Shown here one piece after another: positions 14,258 to 15,611 of a DNA stretch of 15,611 nt. The stretch comes from DAOUBA01 sp034432855. GTDB taxonomy: Bacteria; Chloroflexota; Anaerolineae; B4-G1. The stretch lies in the NCBI GenBank assembly GCA_034432855.1, contig DAOUBA010000188.1, forward strand, positions 1 to 15,611, given 5' to 3'. A program made the translations under genes and the position numbers. The notes under the pieces are model-generated. The model worked only from the letters and a program-made list of their open reading frames with translations, was not told where the DNA came from and did not search any database. Numbering within the stretch: position 1 is the first letter of the stretch; each line of letters opens with the position of its first letter.

Positions 14258-14985
14258 ATCTCTGCCTCCACCGGCGCGATGAAGCGGTAGCCCTGACCGG
14301 GCACGGTCTCGATGTAGCAAGGCCGGGTAGCGTCGTCGTCCAGCGCCCGACGCAGTTCGGCGATGCGTGTATCCACCGTGCGCGTGCCTACAGGATAGTC
14401 CCAGCCCCAGACGGCATCCAGCAGCCGTTCCCGGCTCAGGAGTTCGTCGGGGTGGGTCATCATGTATTCCAGCAGGGCGACGGCTTTGGGGGTGAGCGTC
14501 AATTCCTGTCCCTCCAGATAGACGCGGCGGGAGAGGCGGTCCAGGCGCAGGGGGCCGCTGGTCAGGGAGCGGGCGGCGGTCAGCGGAGGACGGCCTGGGC
14601 GGGCGCGGCGCAACACGGCGCGGATGCGGGCCACCAGTTCGTATGGGTCGAAGGGTTTGTTGAGATAATCGTCGGCCCCTTCTTCCAGCGCCATGGCCCG
14701 TTCGGTGGATTCGCCGACCTGGGTGAGAAGGATGACGGGAGTCCAGTCGCCCGCGCGACGCAGGCGGCGCAGCGCTTCGCGCCCGTCCAGGCGGGGCATC
14801 AGCACGTCCAGCACGATCAGGTCGGGTCGGACACGGGCGGCCGCCCGGAGGGCCTCTTCGCCGTCAGCGGCGACCGTCACCTCGAAACCGGCCCGTTGCA
14901 GAAAGGGGGCCAGGTTCTCGGTGATGGCAGGTTCGTCGTCAACCAGGAGTAGCCTGGGCACTTGGGCGTTGGCTTCTTTTCTCAT
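14254..14985 (-). CDS. OmpR/PhoB-family response regulator
   Basis: A 243-residue regulator. The receiver domain (about 10-125) has the acidic pair DD at 16-17, the phospho-acceptor Asp60 in LIVLDVLMPRLDG, Thr88 in ILLT and Lys110 in NKPFDPYEL. All key residues are present. A winged helix-turn-helix DNA-binding domain follows (about 143-240), ending with the usual RTVDTRIAELRRAL and PGQGYRF. The start at ATG 14985 overlaps the TGA of the upstream membrane protein as ATGA and begins MRKEANAQVPRLLLVDDE. The longer frame upstream is antisense-like and overlaps that gene. It is followed directly by the kinase with an overlapping start. It likely controls envelope genes nearby; target sites are not proven. 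Confidence 0.93.
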   Translation of the reverse strand: MRKEANAQVPRLLLVDDEPAITENLAPFLQRAGFEVTVAADGEEALRAAARVRPDLIVLDVLMPRLDGREALRRLRRAGDWTPVILLTQVGESTERAMALEEGADDYLNKPFDPYELVARIRAVLRRARPGRPPLTAARSLTSGPLRLDRLSRRVYLEGQELTLTPKAVALLEYMMTHPDELLSRERLLDAVWGWDYPVGTRTVDTRIAELRRALDDDATRPCYIETVPGQGYRFIAPVEAEM

Positions 14986-15611
14986 TCGCTCGCTACGAGG
15001 ATCAGGTCCTCCGGCCCGTAGATGTGCTGGACGGTGAAGGCGATCCACTCCCCGTCGGGAGAGATGAGCGCGCTGGCATATCGTCCGGGGCGGTGGTCGT
15101 GGACGGCGGCCAGGCGGGAGGCGGGCTCGCTTGAGAGGCGCTCGATGTGGCCGGCGAACGGCGTGACCCTGCCCGTGTCCAGGTGGTAGGCTTGCGGCGG
15201 CTGGGGGCTGCCGGGTTGCCATCCTGCCTCGGTATGATGGCCGCCGCACCACCGGCGGTAGACGAGCGTCTGCGCGTCGGCCCAGCCCAGTGGCTCGTAT
15301 TGGCACTCGCTGATTTCCGCTGCGGCCTGGCACCATTTGACCGCCCCTGCTATCCAACCCGGTCTCTCAACGACGCGCAGTTCGGCGCCGGGCGGCACTT
15401 CGACCGCGGGCCGGTAGCGTGCGAACAACGGGAAGGCGAGCACTGCCACGAGGGCGAGCGTCAGCAGATAGAAGCGCCTGCACCGCCAGAAGCGGCCGCG
15501 CTCGCGGGCAATCAGCCAGAGCAGCGCGCCCGCGCTCAGTCCCAGGGCGAGCAGGCTGAGCATCACGTAGCGCGTCGTGTCGCTCAGCAGCCGGGCGGAG
15601 AAGAGGGCCGG
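14982..15611 (-). CDS. membrane protein with extracytoplasmic propeller-like C-terminus, 5' end beyond window
   Basis: The frame is open to the right edge, so the start lies outside; 209 residues are seen. Two membrane helices (VMLSLLALGLSAGALLWLI and FYLLTLALVAVLAFPLF) come first. An external part follows with strand-rich segments such as QTLVYRRWCGG, YHLDTGRVTPFAGHIE and ALISPDGEWIAFTVQH. The last is a single recognisable blade of the SPDG type. An internal GTG-ATG at 15566-15561 could start a shorter form, but the upstream codons continue in a membrane-protein style. Its TGA overlaps the response regulator ATG, placing it in the same transcript and making it a candidate co-sensor for the two-component system. 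It belongs to no family I can name. Confidence 0.75.
   Translation of the reverse strand, partial: PALFSARLLSDTTRYVMLSLLALGLSAGALLWLIARERGRFWRCRRFYLLTLALVAVLAFPLFARYRPAVEVPPGAELRVVERPGWIAGAVKWCQAAAEISECQYEPLGWADAQTLVYRRWCGGHHTEAGWQPGSPQPPQAYHLDTGRVTPFAGHIERLSSEPASRLAAVHDHRPGRYASALISPDGEWIAFTVQHIYGPEDLILVASE

Noticed and set aside
14986..15357. N-terminal extension of the response regulator by 124 codons
   Set aside because: Arg/Pro-rich, lies inside the upstream membrane protein gene, and the receiver domain begins normally at ATG 14985 with an ATGA overlap.
1..15611. tRNA, rRNA, CRISPR arrays and riboswitches
   Set aside because: No cloverleaf, ribosomal core sequence, regularly spaced repeats or known riboswitch core was seen on either strand.

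Overview
The window looks like a chromosomal stretch of a GC-rich bacterium, most likely a Chloroflexota (Anaerolineae-like) genome. The pointers are several secreted or anchored beta-propeller proteins with repeated WSPDG blades, a golvesin-type M23 peptidase, an ECF sigma/anti-sigma pair with a very large ectodomain, and UbiA-type and Lnt-type genes. The taxonomic call is inference from gene style, not from a marker gene. No rRNA, tRNA or CRISPR array is visible.

Left part (1-3377, minus strand). A compact operon reads right to left: an anchored beta-propeller protein, a secreted M23/golvesin peptidase, an anchored 219-residue protein and a 42-residue membrane peptide. Coupling is tight: two ATGA overlaps and one 21-base gap. 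The first two genes each carry an apparent one-base insertion, and the propeller gene has ACG where its start codon should be, so this operon appears to be decaying or to contain sequence errors. At the extreme left a promoter and the first 19 codons of a probable IS630-family transposase follow the operon. Positions 3378-4071 are non-coding and rich in hairpins.

Middle (4072-7306). An N-terminally damaged extracytoplasmic sensor-like gene (minus) sits behind an ECF-type promoter and the remnant 5' end of a sigma gene. Divergent from it, a clean sigma70-type promoter drives a UbiA-family prenyltransferase and a class I SAM methyltransferase.

Right part (7322-15611). After a hairpin, an internally deleted and 3'-truncated lnt pseudogene (plus) runs into the 3' end of a 773-residue anti-sigma factor (minus). 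Upstream of the anti-sigma gene lie its ECF sigma factor with its own promoter, a remnant of a second ECF sigma, a beta-propeller lipoprotein, and a tightly coupled histidine kinase, OmpR-type response regulator and membrane propeller-like protein that runs off the right edge.

Taken together, the minus-strand genes look like an envelope-sensing region: two regulatory devices (ECF sigma/anti-sigma and two-component) surrounded by exported propeller and sensor proteins, with signs of repeated duplication and deletion of ECF cassettes. Two loci share the ECF promoter geometry GTGACC-N16-CGTCYTA and both lack an ATG, GTG or TTG start, showing ATC at the expected distance from the Shine-Dalgarno sequence.
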